From Nanobdellota archaeon (GTDB lineage Archaea; Nanobdellota; Nanobdellia; Pacearchaeales; GW2011-AR1), in contig JAGVIM010000035.1 in NCBI GenBank assembly GCA_020056045.1, forward strand, positions 1 through 12,106: a DNA stretch of 12,106 nucleotides. Reading direction: 5' to 3'. The number at the start of each line of letters is the position of its first letter. Position 1 is the stretch's first letter. Positions 1-6,566 of the stretch are shown piece by piece. The translations under genes and the position numbers were made by a program. Below the pieces are notes generated by a model, which had not been told where the DNA came from, did no database searches, and saw only the letters and a program-made list of their open reading frames with translations.

Positions 1-1
1 A

Positions 2-10
2 TTTATATAT
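2..10 (+). promoter_or_regulatory. TATA box of the PIN-like gene
   Basis: TTTATATAT is centred about 25 nt before the ATG at 31, the spacing expected for a leaderless archaeal transcript. The 16 nt at 1-16 recur exactly at 11769-11784 in front of the vapB-like gene. Confidence 0.55.
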
Positions 11-30
11 TTGTTTTTTATTAAGGTTTT

Positions 31-705
31 ATGACTGAAACAAAAGATTTTAATTGGATTACAAATAATGGATATTTTAATAGATTAAGATGTAATGATG
101 GAGATAACCCTGGTAAAAATCTGTTTTTACTTGACACTGGCACTGTTATTGATATGGAAGATTTTTATCATACAAGAACCTTAAGAAAAGATGCTAGAGG
201 AGAAAAACATCCTTCAAAACTTCTTTGCGGAATAGCGAGTTCTAATCCTTTAATAGTTACTTTAAGAGTTGTTGAAGAAGTTAGAGACCATTCAAAATGT
301 AAAGTAAATGGTCATAGGATGGAAATATGTTATGAAACAAAATTAGCTATTGAAATGTTATATACATTTGAATCTGGACCTCTTTTAGATAGTGCTAATT
401 TTAGTCTTAATGAAAATGACTCCTGTGCCTATCAAGTTCATTTAGCAGCAAGAAGTATTTTTAGAGGAGACACTAGAAAAGGGGAAAAAGAAGAAGTATC
501 TTACACTGATGAAGAACTTGTTAAAACAGCATTTTTACTTACTAAGCGACCCTATGGTAGAAGTCCTGTTAGTTGGGTTAATATTCTTAGTCCTGATGAA
601 CATATTCCAAGACTTGTTAATGCTTTAAGAGGTTCTGATAAATTTAAAGATTATAGAGTTAGGGCAATACCTACTAGACATGATTTAAGGAGTTACCTAT
701 CATGA
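31..705 (+). CDS. PIN-like domain protein, putative ribonuclease
   Basis: A 224-residue protein that I read as a PIN-fold nuclease. PIN enzymes cut single-stranded RNA using clustered acidic residues and Mg/Mn ions. The candidates seen are Asp35 in a first strand (FLLDTGTVID), Glu82/Glu83 in VVEEVRDH, Asp160 in TDEELVKTA, and a closing NILSPDEHI segment with Asp189. Residues 50-75 and 88-135 look like insertions, so it is longer than a VapC toxin (about 130-150 residues). There is no signal peptide or membrane segment. The start at 31 fits the TATA box at 2-10. The RNA ligase gene begins only 24 nt downstream, which suggests a linked role in cutting and resealing RNA, but that is inference. 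The fold call rests on motif spacing alone and could be wrong. Confidence 0.55.
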   Translation: MTETKDFNWITNNGYFNRLRCNDGDNPGKNLFLLDTGTVIDMEDFYHTRTLRKDARGEKHPSKLLCGIASSNPLIVTLRVVEEVRDHSKCKVNGHRMEICYETKLAIEMLYTFESGPLLDSANFSLNENDSCAYQVHLAARSIFRGDTRKGEKEEVSYTDEELVKTAFLLTKRPYGRSPVSWVNILSPDEHIPRLVNALRGSDKFKDYRVRAIPTRHDLRSYLS

Positions 706-709
706 TAGA

Positions 710-718
710 TTTATAAAT
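710..718 (+). promoter_or_regulatory. TATA box of the RNA ligase gene
   Basis: TTTATAAAT lies in the 24-nt gap after the PIN-like gene. Its centre is about 16 nt before the ATG at 730 but about 28 nt before the in-frame ATG at 742. If transcription begins at the usual distance, the mRNA would be leaderless from 742 and the ligase would lose four residues. It also implies that the ligase can be transcribed independently of the PIN-like gene. Confidence 0.45.
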
Positions 719-729
719 AAATTTATTTA

Positions 730-1587
730 ATGGAAATTAAAATGAAAATAAGAAATGGCTTTGGTGGGGAGAATGTAGTTACATCTTATCCTCCTTTTGT
801 AAAATATCCTTCGATTGCAGAAGATTGTCCTCAAATTTGGGGTCAAAAAGGATATGTTTTTGAAAAAGTAGATGGTTCTTTGTCTCAGGTTAGAAATACT
901 TCAATGGGGCTTGTTGGAGGAAGCAAATCTAACTATCTAATTGGAAACAGGATTAGTTTTTCAACTTGGTTCTCAGAATATTTAGCATGGATGAGAAAAA
1001 ATGAATCCCTACATGCTCTTCCAAAAAATGTTATTATGTTTGGAGAATGGTTAGTTCCAAGAAGTATTGAATATGATCCTAAAAAAATTAATAAATTTTA
1101 TTTTATTGATCTTGCATTTATTAGTGATGGAAAACCAGTAATTTATGATTATGATGAAGCTCGTGATTATTTGAAAGCATGGGGGGTTCAAGATGTTCAA
1201 GTTCTTGATCCAATTGCAAAAAATGTTATTTTTGATCCTGAGTCAATTAAACACACTAAAAATAATTGTAGAAGTGTTTTAAGGGAGGGGGACATAGAGG
1301 GGGTGATTTTAAAAGATTATAGAAACCAGCAATTTGCAAAATGTTTAAATGATGCTTATTCAGAAATAAGAACACAGGAAAAAGATTTAGAATCTCAATA
1401 TATTAATCCTCCTAGAATTAAAAAAGCCTTAGTTAGACTTGAAGAAGATTATGGGGTGAAAGCACCTTCATTAGATCAGTTAGCTTTACAAGTTGCAAGA
1501 GATGTTAAAAAAGAGTCTGGATTTTCATTTGATCTCCAAGCTGTAAAAGGGGTTATTAGAGCAAGAGAATATTATCATAGAAAATAA
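730..1587 (+). CDS. RNA ligase, T4 Rnl2-like nucleotidyltransferase family
   Basis: A 285-residue ATP-dependent RNA ligase. It should adenylate itself on a lysine, pass AMP to a 5'-phosphate RNA end and seal the nick. The superfamily motifs appear in order: motif I FEKVDGS with nucleophile Lys46 (KxDG), motif III MFGEW with Glu106, motif IIIa FYFIDLAF near 123-130, motif IV EGVILK with Glu190 and Lys195, and a candidate motif V lysine at 204. A helical region of about 75 residues follows, similar in place to the C-terminal domain of Rnl2-type ligases. The longest frame is given, but the TATA box at 710-718 favours the ATG at 742. Its neighbour is a PIN-like nuclease. RNA repair or splicing is possible; the substrate is unknown. 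Confidence 0.8.
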   Translation: MEIKMKIRNGFGGENVVTSYPPFVKYPSIAEDCPQIWGQKGYVFEKVDGSLSQVRNTSMGLVGGSKSNYLIGNRISFSTWFSEYLAWMRKNESLHALPKNVIMFGEWLVPRSIEYDPKKINKFYFIDLAFISDGKPVIYDYDEARDYLKAWGVQDVQVLDPIAKNVIFDPESIKHTKNNCRSVLREGDIEGVILKDYRNQQFAKCLNDAYSEIRTQEKDLESQYINPPRIKKALVRLEEDYGVKAPSLDQLALQVARDVKKESGFSFDLQAVKGVIRAREYYHRK

Positions 1588-1600
1588 TTCTTTTGCATTA

Positions 1601-1610
1601 ATTTTATTAA
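1601..1610 (+). promoter_or_regulatory. Weak TATA-like element of gatE
   Basis: ATTTTATTAA is centred about 26 nt before the gatE ATG. It lies in a 44-nt pyrimidine-rich spacer whose T-rich runs could also end transcription of the RNA ligase gene. Confidence 0.3.
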
Positions 1611-1631
1611 CCCCTTTTCTTTATTCTCTTT

Positions 1632-3104
1632 ATGGAAGAAAAAAATCAGGGATTAAAAATGGGTATTGAGATACACCAACAATTAGACACAGGTAAGCTT
1701 TTTTGTAGGTGTCCTTCTATTTTAAGATCCGATGAACCTAGTCTTATAATTAAAAGAAAATTACATGCTGTTGCTGGAGAATCTGGAGAAGTTGATGTTG
1801 CTGCAAAATATGAAGCATCTCGTGACAGAGATTTTATATATTATGGGTACAATACAACTTGTCTTCTTGAATTAGACGAATGTCCTCCGTTTTTGATAGA
1901 TAAAGAAGCATTAAAGATTACATTACAGATTGCTTTATTTTTAAACTGTGAGATTCTTCCCATTACTCAAATAATGAGAAAGACTGTTGTTAATGGGAGT
2001 AATACTTCTGGATTTCAAAGAACTGTTTTAATTGCGAGGAATGGTTGGATTGATACAAAATTTGGAAAAGTTAGAATAGAGGGAATTAATCTAGAAGAAG
2101 ATGCTGCAAGACCTGCAAGTCAAAAAAATGATGATTCTTCAGATGAAGTACAAGGAGTTATTTTCAAATTAGATAGACTTGGAATTCCATTGGTTGAAAT
2201 TGGAACTGCTCCTGATATTAAAAGTCCTGAACAGGCAAAAGAAGTTGCATTATTTTTAGGAGATGTTTTAAGAAGTTGTAAGGTTAAAAGAGGAATTGGA
2301 ACAATTAGACAGGATGTTAATATTAGTATTGAAGGTCATCCAAGGGTTGAGATAAAGGGTTTTCAAGATGTTAAAATGTTTATTCCAGTAATTGAAAATG
2401 AAGTTAAAAGACAAAGTGAGAACCTAGCAAGTTCTAAATCTAAGGATTTAGAAAATTCCAAAATTGTAAGTGAAGTAAGAAATGCAAAAGAAGATGGGAC
2501 TAGTGATTTTTTAAGACCAATGCCTGGAAGTGCAAGAATGTATCCTGAAACAGATTTACCTTTGCTTAGAATTTCAAAAGAGATGATTGATTCTGCAAAA
2601 AAAGAACTTCCAAAATTAAGAAGTGAAATAAGGGGGGAATTAAAACAAAAAGGTTTAAGTGAAGAAATGATTAAATTATTAGATATTGATAAATTAGTTG
2701 AATTTGAATCTTTATTAAAATTAGTAAATGATCCTAATTTTATTGTTAAAACTTTAGTTTTAATTCCTAAAGAAATTGCATCTCATGAAAAAATAGAAAA
2801 TATTGATAAAATTTTAACAATTGATGTTATTGAAAGTATTATTATGGCTGTTTCTGAAGAAAAAATTAAAGATAGTGATGTTAAACATGTTATGGAAGAA
2901 ATTGCAAAAGGAAAATCTTTTGAAGACGCAATTAAAATAGAGAAAATTGATTTATCTGAAATAGAAGAAGAGATTGCAAAAATTGTAAAAGAAAAACCGG
3001 GATTAGGTATTGGAGGATATATGGGGCTTATTATGGCTAGATTTAAAGGTAAAGTTTCTGGAAAAGATGCCACTGAAATTCTTAATAAGTTAATTAAAAA
3101 ATAA
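1632..3104 (+). CDS. gatE: Glu-tRNA(Gln) amidotransferase subunit E-like, GAD domain missing
   Basis: GatE activates the glutamyl group on Glu-tRNA(Gln) and lets ammonia from its partner form the amide. The N-terminal catalytic body is clearly GatE rather than GatB: GIEIHQQLDT, KLFCRCPS, RKTVVNGSNTSGFQRT, LEEDAAR, FKLDRLGIPLVEI and GTIRQDVNISI. The C-terminus keeps the helical and YqeY-like tail (GYMGLIMARFKGKVSGKDA). At 490 residues it is well short of typical GatE (about 620). The deficit lies between KRQ260 and DGTSDFLRP (about 287), where a lysine/serine-rich linker of roughly 26 residues replaces the GAD domain. The frame runs unbroken across the join. aspS follows 100 nt downstream. No GatD is visible, and GatA and GatC are encoded at 8560-10974, so the partner is uncertain. 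Confidence 0.9.
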   Translation: MEEKNQGLKMGIEIHQQLDTGKLFCRCPSILRSDEPSLIIKRKLHAVAGESGEVDVAAKYEASRDRDFIYYGYNTTCLLELDECPPFLIDKEALKITLQIALFLNCEILPITQIMRKTVVNGSNTSGFQRTVLIARNGWIDTKFGKVRIEGINLEEDAARPASQKNDDSSDEVQGVIFKLDRLGIPLVEIGTAPDIKSPEQAKEVALFLGDVLRSCKVKRGIGTIRQDVNISIEGHPRVEIKGFQDVKMFIPVIENEVKRQSENLASSKSKDLENSKIVSEVRNAKEDGTSDFLRPMPGSARMYPETDLPLLRISKEMIDSAKKELPKLRSEIRGELKQKGLSEEMIKLLDIDKLVEFESLLKLVNDPNFIVKTLVLIPKEIASHEKIENIDKILTIDVIESIIMAVSEEKIKDSDVKHVMEEIAKGKSFEDAIKIEKIDLSEIEEEIAKIVKEKPGLGIGGYMGLIMARFKGKVSGKDATEILNKLIKK

Positions 3105-3131
3105 TTTTAGATATAGAAGAATTTTTAAATT

Positions 3132-3150
3132 GGGTTTTTCTTTAGTTTTC
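3132..3150 (+). terminator. T-rich tract after gatE
   Basis: A run of T-rich sequence (GGGTTTTTCTTTAGTTTTC) about 30 nt after the gatE stop resembles the oligo-T terminators used by archaeal RNA polymerase. No stable hairpin precedes it. Confidence 0.35.
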
Positions 3151-3156
3151 TATGGA

Positions 3157-3179
3157 AAGAATTGTTTTAAACAATTCTT
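3157..3179. promoter_or_regulatory. 11-bp perfect inverted repeat upstream of aspS
   Basis: AAGAATTGTTT and AAACAATTCTT flank a single T, giving a nearly perfect palindrome of 23 nt directly before the TATA-like element of aspS. It could be an operator for a dimeric regulator or a hairpin in a longer leader. A nine-codon frame, MERIVLNNS, runs from 3152 to a stop at 3179-3181 and overlaps it. Confidence 0.45.
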
Positions 3180-3181
3180 AG

Positions 3182-3190
3182 TATATTAAA
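3182..3190 (+). promoter_or_regulatory. TATA-like element of aspS
   Basis: TATATTAAA is centred about 19 nt before the aspS ATG, a little closer than at the other promoters in the window. The inverted repeat at 3157-3179 ends 2 nt before it. Confidence 0.35.
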
Positions 3191-3204
3191 AATACATTTT
3201 TAAC

Positions 3205-4665
3205 ATGGAAAGAACACATAATATTGGTGAAATAAATGAAAGCCTTATTGGAAAGAAAGTTAGGCTTTGTGGATGGGTAGATGTTACTCGTGAACATGGA
3301 AAGGTTATATTTCTTGATTTAAGAGATAGATATAGTAAAGTTCAGAGTGTAATTATTGCTAAAAATTCTGATTTTGAAACTGTTAGAAAATTACCTAAAG
3401 AAAGTTGCATTGCTGTTGAGGGAACTGTTAATGCAAGGCCTAAGGGAAGTGAAAATCCAGATTTACTTACAGGTAAAGTAGAAGTTTTTATTAATAAGAT
3501 TGAGGTTTTTAATTTATGTCCTGATTTACCTTTTCAATTAGATGAAAAGGGCGTAAATGAAGATATTAGATTAAAATATAGATTTTTAGATTTAAGAAGG
3601 CAGGAACTTCAGAAAAATTTATTTTTTAGACATAAGTTAATTAAATCATTTAGAGATTATTTTGATAAAAAAGATTTTATTGAAATTGAAACTCCTATGC
3701 TTGGAAAAAGCACTCCCGAGGGTGCTAGGGATTATGTTGTTCCATCAAGAGTAAATCCTGGAAAGTTTTATGCTCTTCCTCAATCACCTCAGTTATATAA
3801 ACAATTATTGATGGTTAGTGGTTATGATAGATATTTTCAAATTGCAAAATGTTTAAGAGATGAAGATTTAAGGGCAGATAGACAACCTGAGTTTACACAA
3901 CTTGATGTTGAAATGAGTTTTGTTGAAGTGGAAGATATTTATTCTATTGTTGAAGGTGCAATGAAACATGCATTTAAAGAAACTTTGGGAATTGATTTAA
4001 AAATTCCTTTTAAAAGAATACCCTATGATGAAGCAATGAAAAAATATAAGAGTGATAAGCCGGATTTAAGATCTGAAACAAAAGAAGAATATGCATTTTG
4101 CTGGATTGTTAATTTTCCAATGTTTGAATATAATAAGGAAGAAAAAAAGTATGATGCTGCTCATCATCCATTTTGTATGCCTGATGATATAACTGACAAT
4201 ATGGAAAAGAATCCATTGCAAATAAAAGCTAAGACTTATGATTTAGTTTTAAATGGAACAGAACTTTTATCAGGGAGTATAAGAATTCATAATCCTGAAA
4301 TTCAGGCTAGAGTATTTAAAATAATTGGAATAAATAAGGAAGATGCTGAAAAGAAGTTTGGTTTTCTTTTAAAAGCATTAAGTTATGGTGCGCCTATTCA
4401 TGGAGGTTTTGCAATTGGCCTTGATAGATTAATACAAATTTTAACAAAGGCTGAATCAATTAGAGAAGTAATTGCATTTCCAAAAAATCAGTCTGCTCAG
4501 GATACTATGTCAGATTGTCCTGCAGATATTACTGAAAGACAAATGAAGGAAATTCATATAAAATTAGATGTTCCTGTGAGCTCTTTAAAAAAGACTTCGG
4601 AGAAAAAAGAATCTGAAAAAGAAAGCTCGAAAATAGCTAAGAAAGATGTAAAAAAGAAAAAATAA
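3205..4665 (+). CDS. aspS: Bacterial-type aspartyl-tRNA synthetase, GAD domain missing, probably non-discriminating
   Basis: A class II synthetase that loads Asp onto tRNA(Asp) and probably tRNA(Asn). An OB-fold anticodon domain (about 15-105) precedes the catalytic core: motif 1 near FIEIETPML, motif 2 RYFQIAKCLRDEDLRADRQPEFTQ from 209, and motif 3 GGFAIGLDRL at 400-409 with Arg408. YALPQSPQLYKQLLM and the motif 2 wording mark the bacterial type, not the archaeal one. Bacterial AspRS is about 590 residues with a GAD insertion between motifs 2 and 3. Here SDKPDLR (to 289) is followed almost at once by FCWIVNFPMFE (298-308), so the insertion is gone. His31 and Gly81 match the non-discriminating P. 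aeruginosa enzyme; E. coli has Leu and Lys there. The last 28 residues are a Lys/Glu/Ser-rich tail. Confidence 0.93.
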   Translation: MERTHNIGEINESLIGKKVRLCGWVDVTREHGKVIFLDLRDRYSKVQSVIIAKNSDFETVRKLPKESCIAVEGTVNARPKGSENPDLLTGKVEVFINKIEVFNLCPDLPFQLDEKGVNEDIRLKYRFLDLRRQELQKNLFFRHKLIKSFRDYFDKKDFIEIETPMLGKSTPEGARDYVVPSRVNPGKFYALPQSPQLYKQLLMVSGYDRYFQIAKCLRDEDLRADRQPEFTQLDVEMSFVEVEDIYSIVEGAMKHAFKETLGIDLKIPFKRIPYDEAMKKYKSDKPDLRSETKEEYAFCWIVNFPMFEYNKEEKKYDAAHHPFCMPDDITDNMEKNPLQIKAKTYDLVLNGTELLSGSIRIHNPEIQARVFKIIGINKEDAEKKFGFLLKALSYGAPIHGGFAIGLDRLIQILTKAESIREVIAFPKNQSAQDTMSDCPADITERQMKEIHIKLDVPVSSLKKTSEKKESEKESSKIAKKDVKKKK

Positions 4666-5070
4666 TTAAGCGTATTTACAAGTTCCTTCTAGAGAAATAT
4701 GAGCATTAAAACCTTTTATCTGTAAATCTTCAACAAAATCTCTTATATTCAATTCTCCAAAAAAACCATTTACTAAAACTGGCCTTGATTTATCTAAATG
4801 GGGAATAGCTTTTTCTGGTTGGCATCCATTTATTTCAATACATGGAAGAAAATCAATTCTTATGGCATTTATTTCTCTTAGTGCTTTTTTAACATCTACT
4901 CTAGAAAATAGTCTAGGGTCTTGAGAAGCTTCTTGCGCATAGAGAATTATATATTGTGGATGAAGATTTAGAAAATCTCTATTAGTTCTATAAATTGCAT
5001 GGGCTTTACCTAAAGATACTCTTGCAAAATCTGACATGTCTGTAAAATATCGAGGTTCTAGTATTGGCAT
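4666..5070 (-). CDS. Hypothetical protein, 134 residues
   Basis: I do not recognise this family with confidence. The protein is mixed alpha/beta with no signal peptide or membrane segment. The C-terminal third (PVLVNGFFGELNIRDFVEDL, then a Gly-rich turn and EGTC near the end) loosely resembles the last strand-helix-strand of isochorismatase-like cysteine hydrolases. That is weak, and no complete Asp-Lys-Cys triad can be assigned. The stop codon directly abuts the aspS stop on the opposite strand, with no base between them. A TATA box at 5091-5100 lies 25 nt before the start, so it probably has its own leaderless transcript although the second minus-strand gene lies 30 nt upstream. Codon use matches its neighbours, so it is a real gene. 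Confidence 0.7.
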   Translation of the reverse strand: MPILEPRYFTDMSDFARVSLGKAHAIYRTNRDFLNLHPQYIILYAQEASQDPRLFSRVDVKKALREINAIRIDFLPCIEINGCQPEKAIPHLDKSRPVLVNGFFGELNIRDFVEDLQIKGFNAHISLEGTCKYA

Positions 5071-5090
5071 TGTTTTTTCAATATCTATCA

Positions 5091-5100
5091 GTATAAAAAG
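5091..5100 (-). promoter_or_regulatory. TATA box of the 134-residue gene
   Basis: On the minus strand this reads CTTTTTATAC, centred about 25 nt before the ATG at 5070. It abuts the stop codon of the upstream minus-strand gene. Confidence 0.5.
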
Positions 5101-5424
5101 TTAATTGAGTCCTTTTGGAAAAGATCTATAAAAGGAAACAACATCCATTCTTTTTTCTTCAGCTTGTATTGTTTTTCCATTTGAATCAGTTCTTGCAACT
5201 CTAACAGTACATCCTGCAAAAGTATAGGAATTGGCAATTTTTTCTAAATCAATTCCTGATTTTCTTACTTCAATAATAATTCTTCCTAAAATCTCTTCTT
5301 CTGAAAAGATTTGTCCATTAACAATATCATAATTATTTAAATAAGGACCTCTAACTAAAACAGGCGTAACTGGATTGTTATCTATAGTGTATTCTCCTAG
5401 GCTGTTTTGTTTTAGTTTTTCCAT
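5101..5424 (-). CDS. Hypothetical protein, 107 residues
   Basis: The family is not recognised. The sequence reads as a small soluble alpha/beta protein: an N-terminal extended part ending in PVTPVLVRGPYL, a helix-rich middle (SEEEILGRIIIEVRKSGIDLEKIA) and strands around YTFAGCTVRVART. There are no obvious catalytic motifs, metal-binding cysteine pairs or membrane segments. It lies upstream of the other minus-strand orphan with a 30-nt gap, so the two may be partly co-transcribed. Its start faces the divergent multi-HTH gene across a 136-nt spacer. A TATA-like element at 5439-5448 is about 20 nt before the ATG. Codon use is typical for the window, which supports a real gene. Confidence 0.65.
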   Translation of the reverse strand: MEKLKQNSLGEYTIDNNPVTPVLVRGPYLNNYDIVNGQIFSEEEILGRIIIEVRKSGIDLEKIANSYTFAGCTVRVARTDSNGKTIQAEEKRMDVVSFYRSFPKGLN

Positions 5425-5438
5425 TTTTTAGAAATAAT

Positions 5439-5448
5439 GATATAAACC
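5439..5448 (-). promoter_or_regulatory. TATA-like element of the 107-residue gene
   Basis: On the minus strand this reads GGTTTATATC, centred about 20 nt before the ATG at 5424. It touches the outer edge of the inverted repeat at 5447-5495. Confidence 0.4.
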
Positions 5449-5495
5449 CTCGAAGAGCCAGTTTCATACAAAAGCATGTCTTTGCTCTTCTGGGG
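5447..5495. repeat. Long inverted repeat in the divergent spacer
   Basis: CCCTCGAAGAGC (5447-5458) can pair with GCTCTTCTGGGG (5484-5495): seven perfect pairs, one C/U mismatch, a U-G and three G-C pairs, around a 25-nt loop. It is noticeably richer in G+C than its surroundings. CTCTT (5485-5489) can alternatively pair with AAGAG (5498-5502). It could be a small structured RNA or an operator between two divergent promoters. No promoter clearly transcribes it. Confidence 0.4.
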
Positions 5496-5528
5496 AAAAG
5501 AGGTGATAATATATCTAGAGTTTTGAAG

Positions 5529-5538
5529 TTTATAAATC
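5529..5538 (+). promoter_or_regulatory. TATA box of the tandem HTH genes
   Basis: TTTATAAATC is centred about 28 nt before the GTG at 5561, which suits a leaderless start there. A second weaker element, TTTTTAAAG (5577-5585), is about 25 nt before the in-frame ATG at 5606. Confidence 0.45.
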
Positions 5539-5560
5539 TTTCGTTTGTAGTAACTGATTA

Positions 5561-6559
5561 GTGATTACAAGAAAGGTTTTTAAAGCGAGTTTGATGAATT
5601 ATAAAATGGACAATTTAACAAATAATTCATATTATAAAAATGAACAAGGATCTTTAAATTTAAGAGGAAGAGAGTTAAGAGCAAGACTTGTTAGAAAAGG
5701 AGTTCCAATGCTTGAGATTGCAAAGAAACTTGGAATTAGGAGACAAGCTGTTGATTATTTTATTAGAACTAATGGTATTTATGATGATTGGAAAAAAAGC
5801 AGTGATTTTTTTTTAAGAAATAGAAATAATGTTCAGGAACAAAGAGAAAATCTTGAAAGACAAAGAAGAAATGTTCTTGAGACAATTGCAGCTCAGGTTA
5901 ATGAAGTTTTACTACAAAGGTTAGATGAAACTTTCCCTATTGAAAGAAAATCCTATGACATGGCTGTTCAATATTTAGAAGGTTTTCCTAAAAGATATTC
6001 CTTTAGATTTTTATTTGACTTTTACAGTCATGTTAATTCTTTGATTGAAAATGAAAAAGAATTTTCATATGCAGATGTTGCAACTGAATTTGGTTTACAT
6101 GCTCCTGCTGCAAGAAGAATTTTAATTTTAGCAGGAATAAAGTCTTCTAATAAACCCCTCCCTAGGAAAAGGGTTTCAGAAGAACAAAGATTTGCAATCA
6201 GAAGATTACTTGATCAAACTAAAATGAGTCAAGCAGATATTAGTTATTTTGTAGGAGTTTCTGGAGTAACTGTTATGGCTATTCATCATGAGGATGGTAA
6301 CGGAAGAGTTGTGAATCCAGAAGATATGTTTTTTGCTGATTTTGGATGTAAGGGGAGAGTTACTCCTAGAAGAGCAAGTCAGATTTATGAGTTGATGGAC
6401 AAAAGAGTTAATTATTATAAAATAAAAAAGAGATTAAAAATAGGAAATAAAGTTCTTTATGATGCAATTGCTAATAGGGGTAGATATTCTGATATAATTA
6501 TTGATAATCTAAGAAAAATATATCCTGATAGAGAAATTATAAGACCTTATTTAGATTAA
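5561..6559 (+). CDS. Multi-helix-turn-helix protein A
   Basis: A 332-residue protein with four helix-turn-helix-like segments and no enzyme motif. Segment 1 is about 48-70 (MLEIAKKLGIRRQAVDYFIR), 2 about 168-193 (FSYADVATEFGL...), 3 about 222-244 (MSQADISYFVGVSGVTVMAI) and 4 about 285-304 (YKIKKRLKIGNKVLYDAI). A charged, probably coiled-coil stretch (90-122) separates 1 and 2. The next gene is a paralogue with the same plan. Both share ASQIYE before segment 4 and a C-terminus of the form YPD...PY. The start is uncertain: GTG at 5561 fits the TATA box at 5529-5538, but ATG at 5594 or 5606 gives an N-terminus closer to the paralogue's. It is likely a DNA-binding regulator; the sigma-like reuse of HTHs is inference. 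Confidence 0.75.
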   Translation: MITRKVFKASLMNYKMDNLTNNSYYKNEQGSLNLRGRELRARLVRKGVPMLEIAKKLGIRRQAVDYFIRTNGIYDDWKKSSDFFLRNRNNVQEQRENLERQRRNVLETIAAQVNEVLLQRLDETFPIERKSYDMAVQYLEGFPKRYSFRFLFDFYSHVNSLIENEKEFSYADVATEFGLHAPAARRILILAGIKSSNKPLPRKRVSEEQRFAIRRLLDQTKMSQADISYFVGVSGVTVMAIHHEDGNGRVVNPEDMFFADFGCKGRVTPRRASQIYELMDKRVNYYKIKKRLKIGNKVLYDAIANRGRYSDIIIDNLRKIYPDREIIRPYLD

Positions 6560-6566
6560 TTTTAAA

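Noticed and set aside
2783..3073. Open frame of 96 codons on the minus strand within gatE
   Set aside because: It is the antisense shadow of the AT-rich gatE coding sequence, and its product is a low-complexity Ile/Ser string.
1632..3104. GatB rather than GatE
   Set aside because: The length suits GatB, but the sequence motifs (GIEIHQQLDT, NGSNTSGFQRT, FKLDRLGIPLVEI, RPMPGSARMYPETD) follow archaeal GatE closely.
5502..5557. C/D box small RNA (GGTGATAA ... CTGA)
   Set aside because: The C box is imperfect, no convincing D' and C' pair lies between, and the TATA box of the HTH genes falls inside the stretch.
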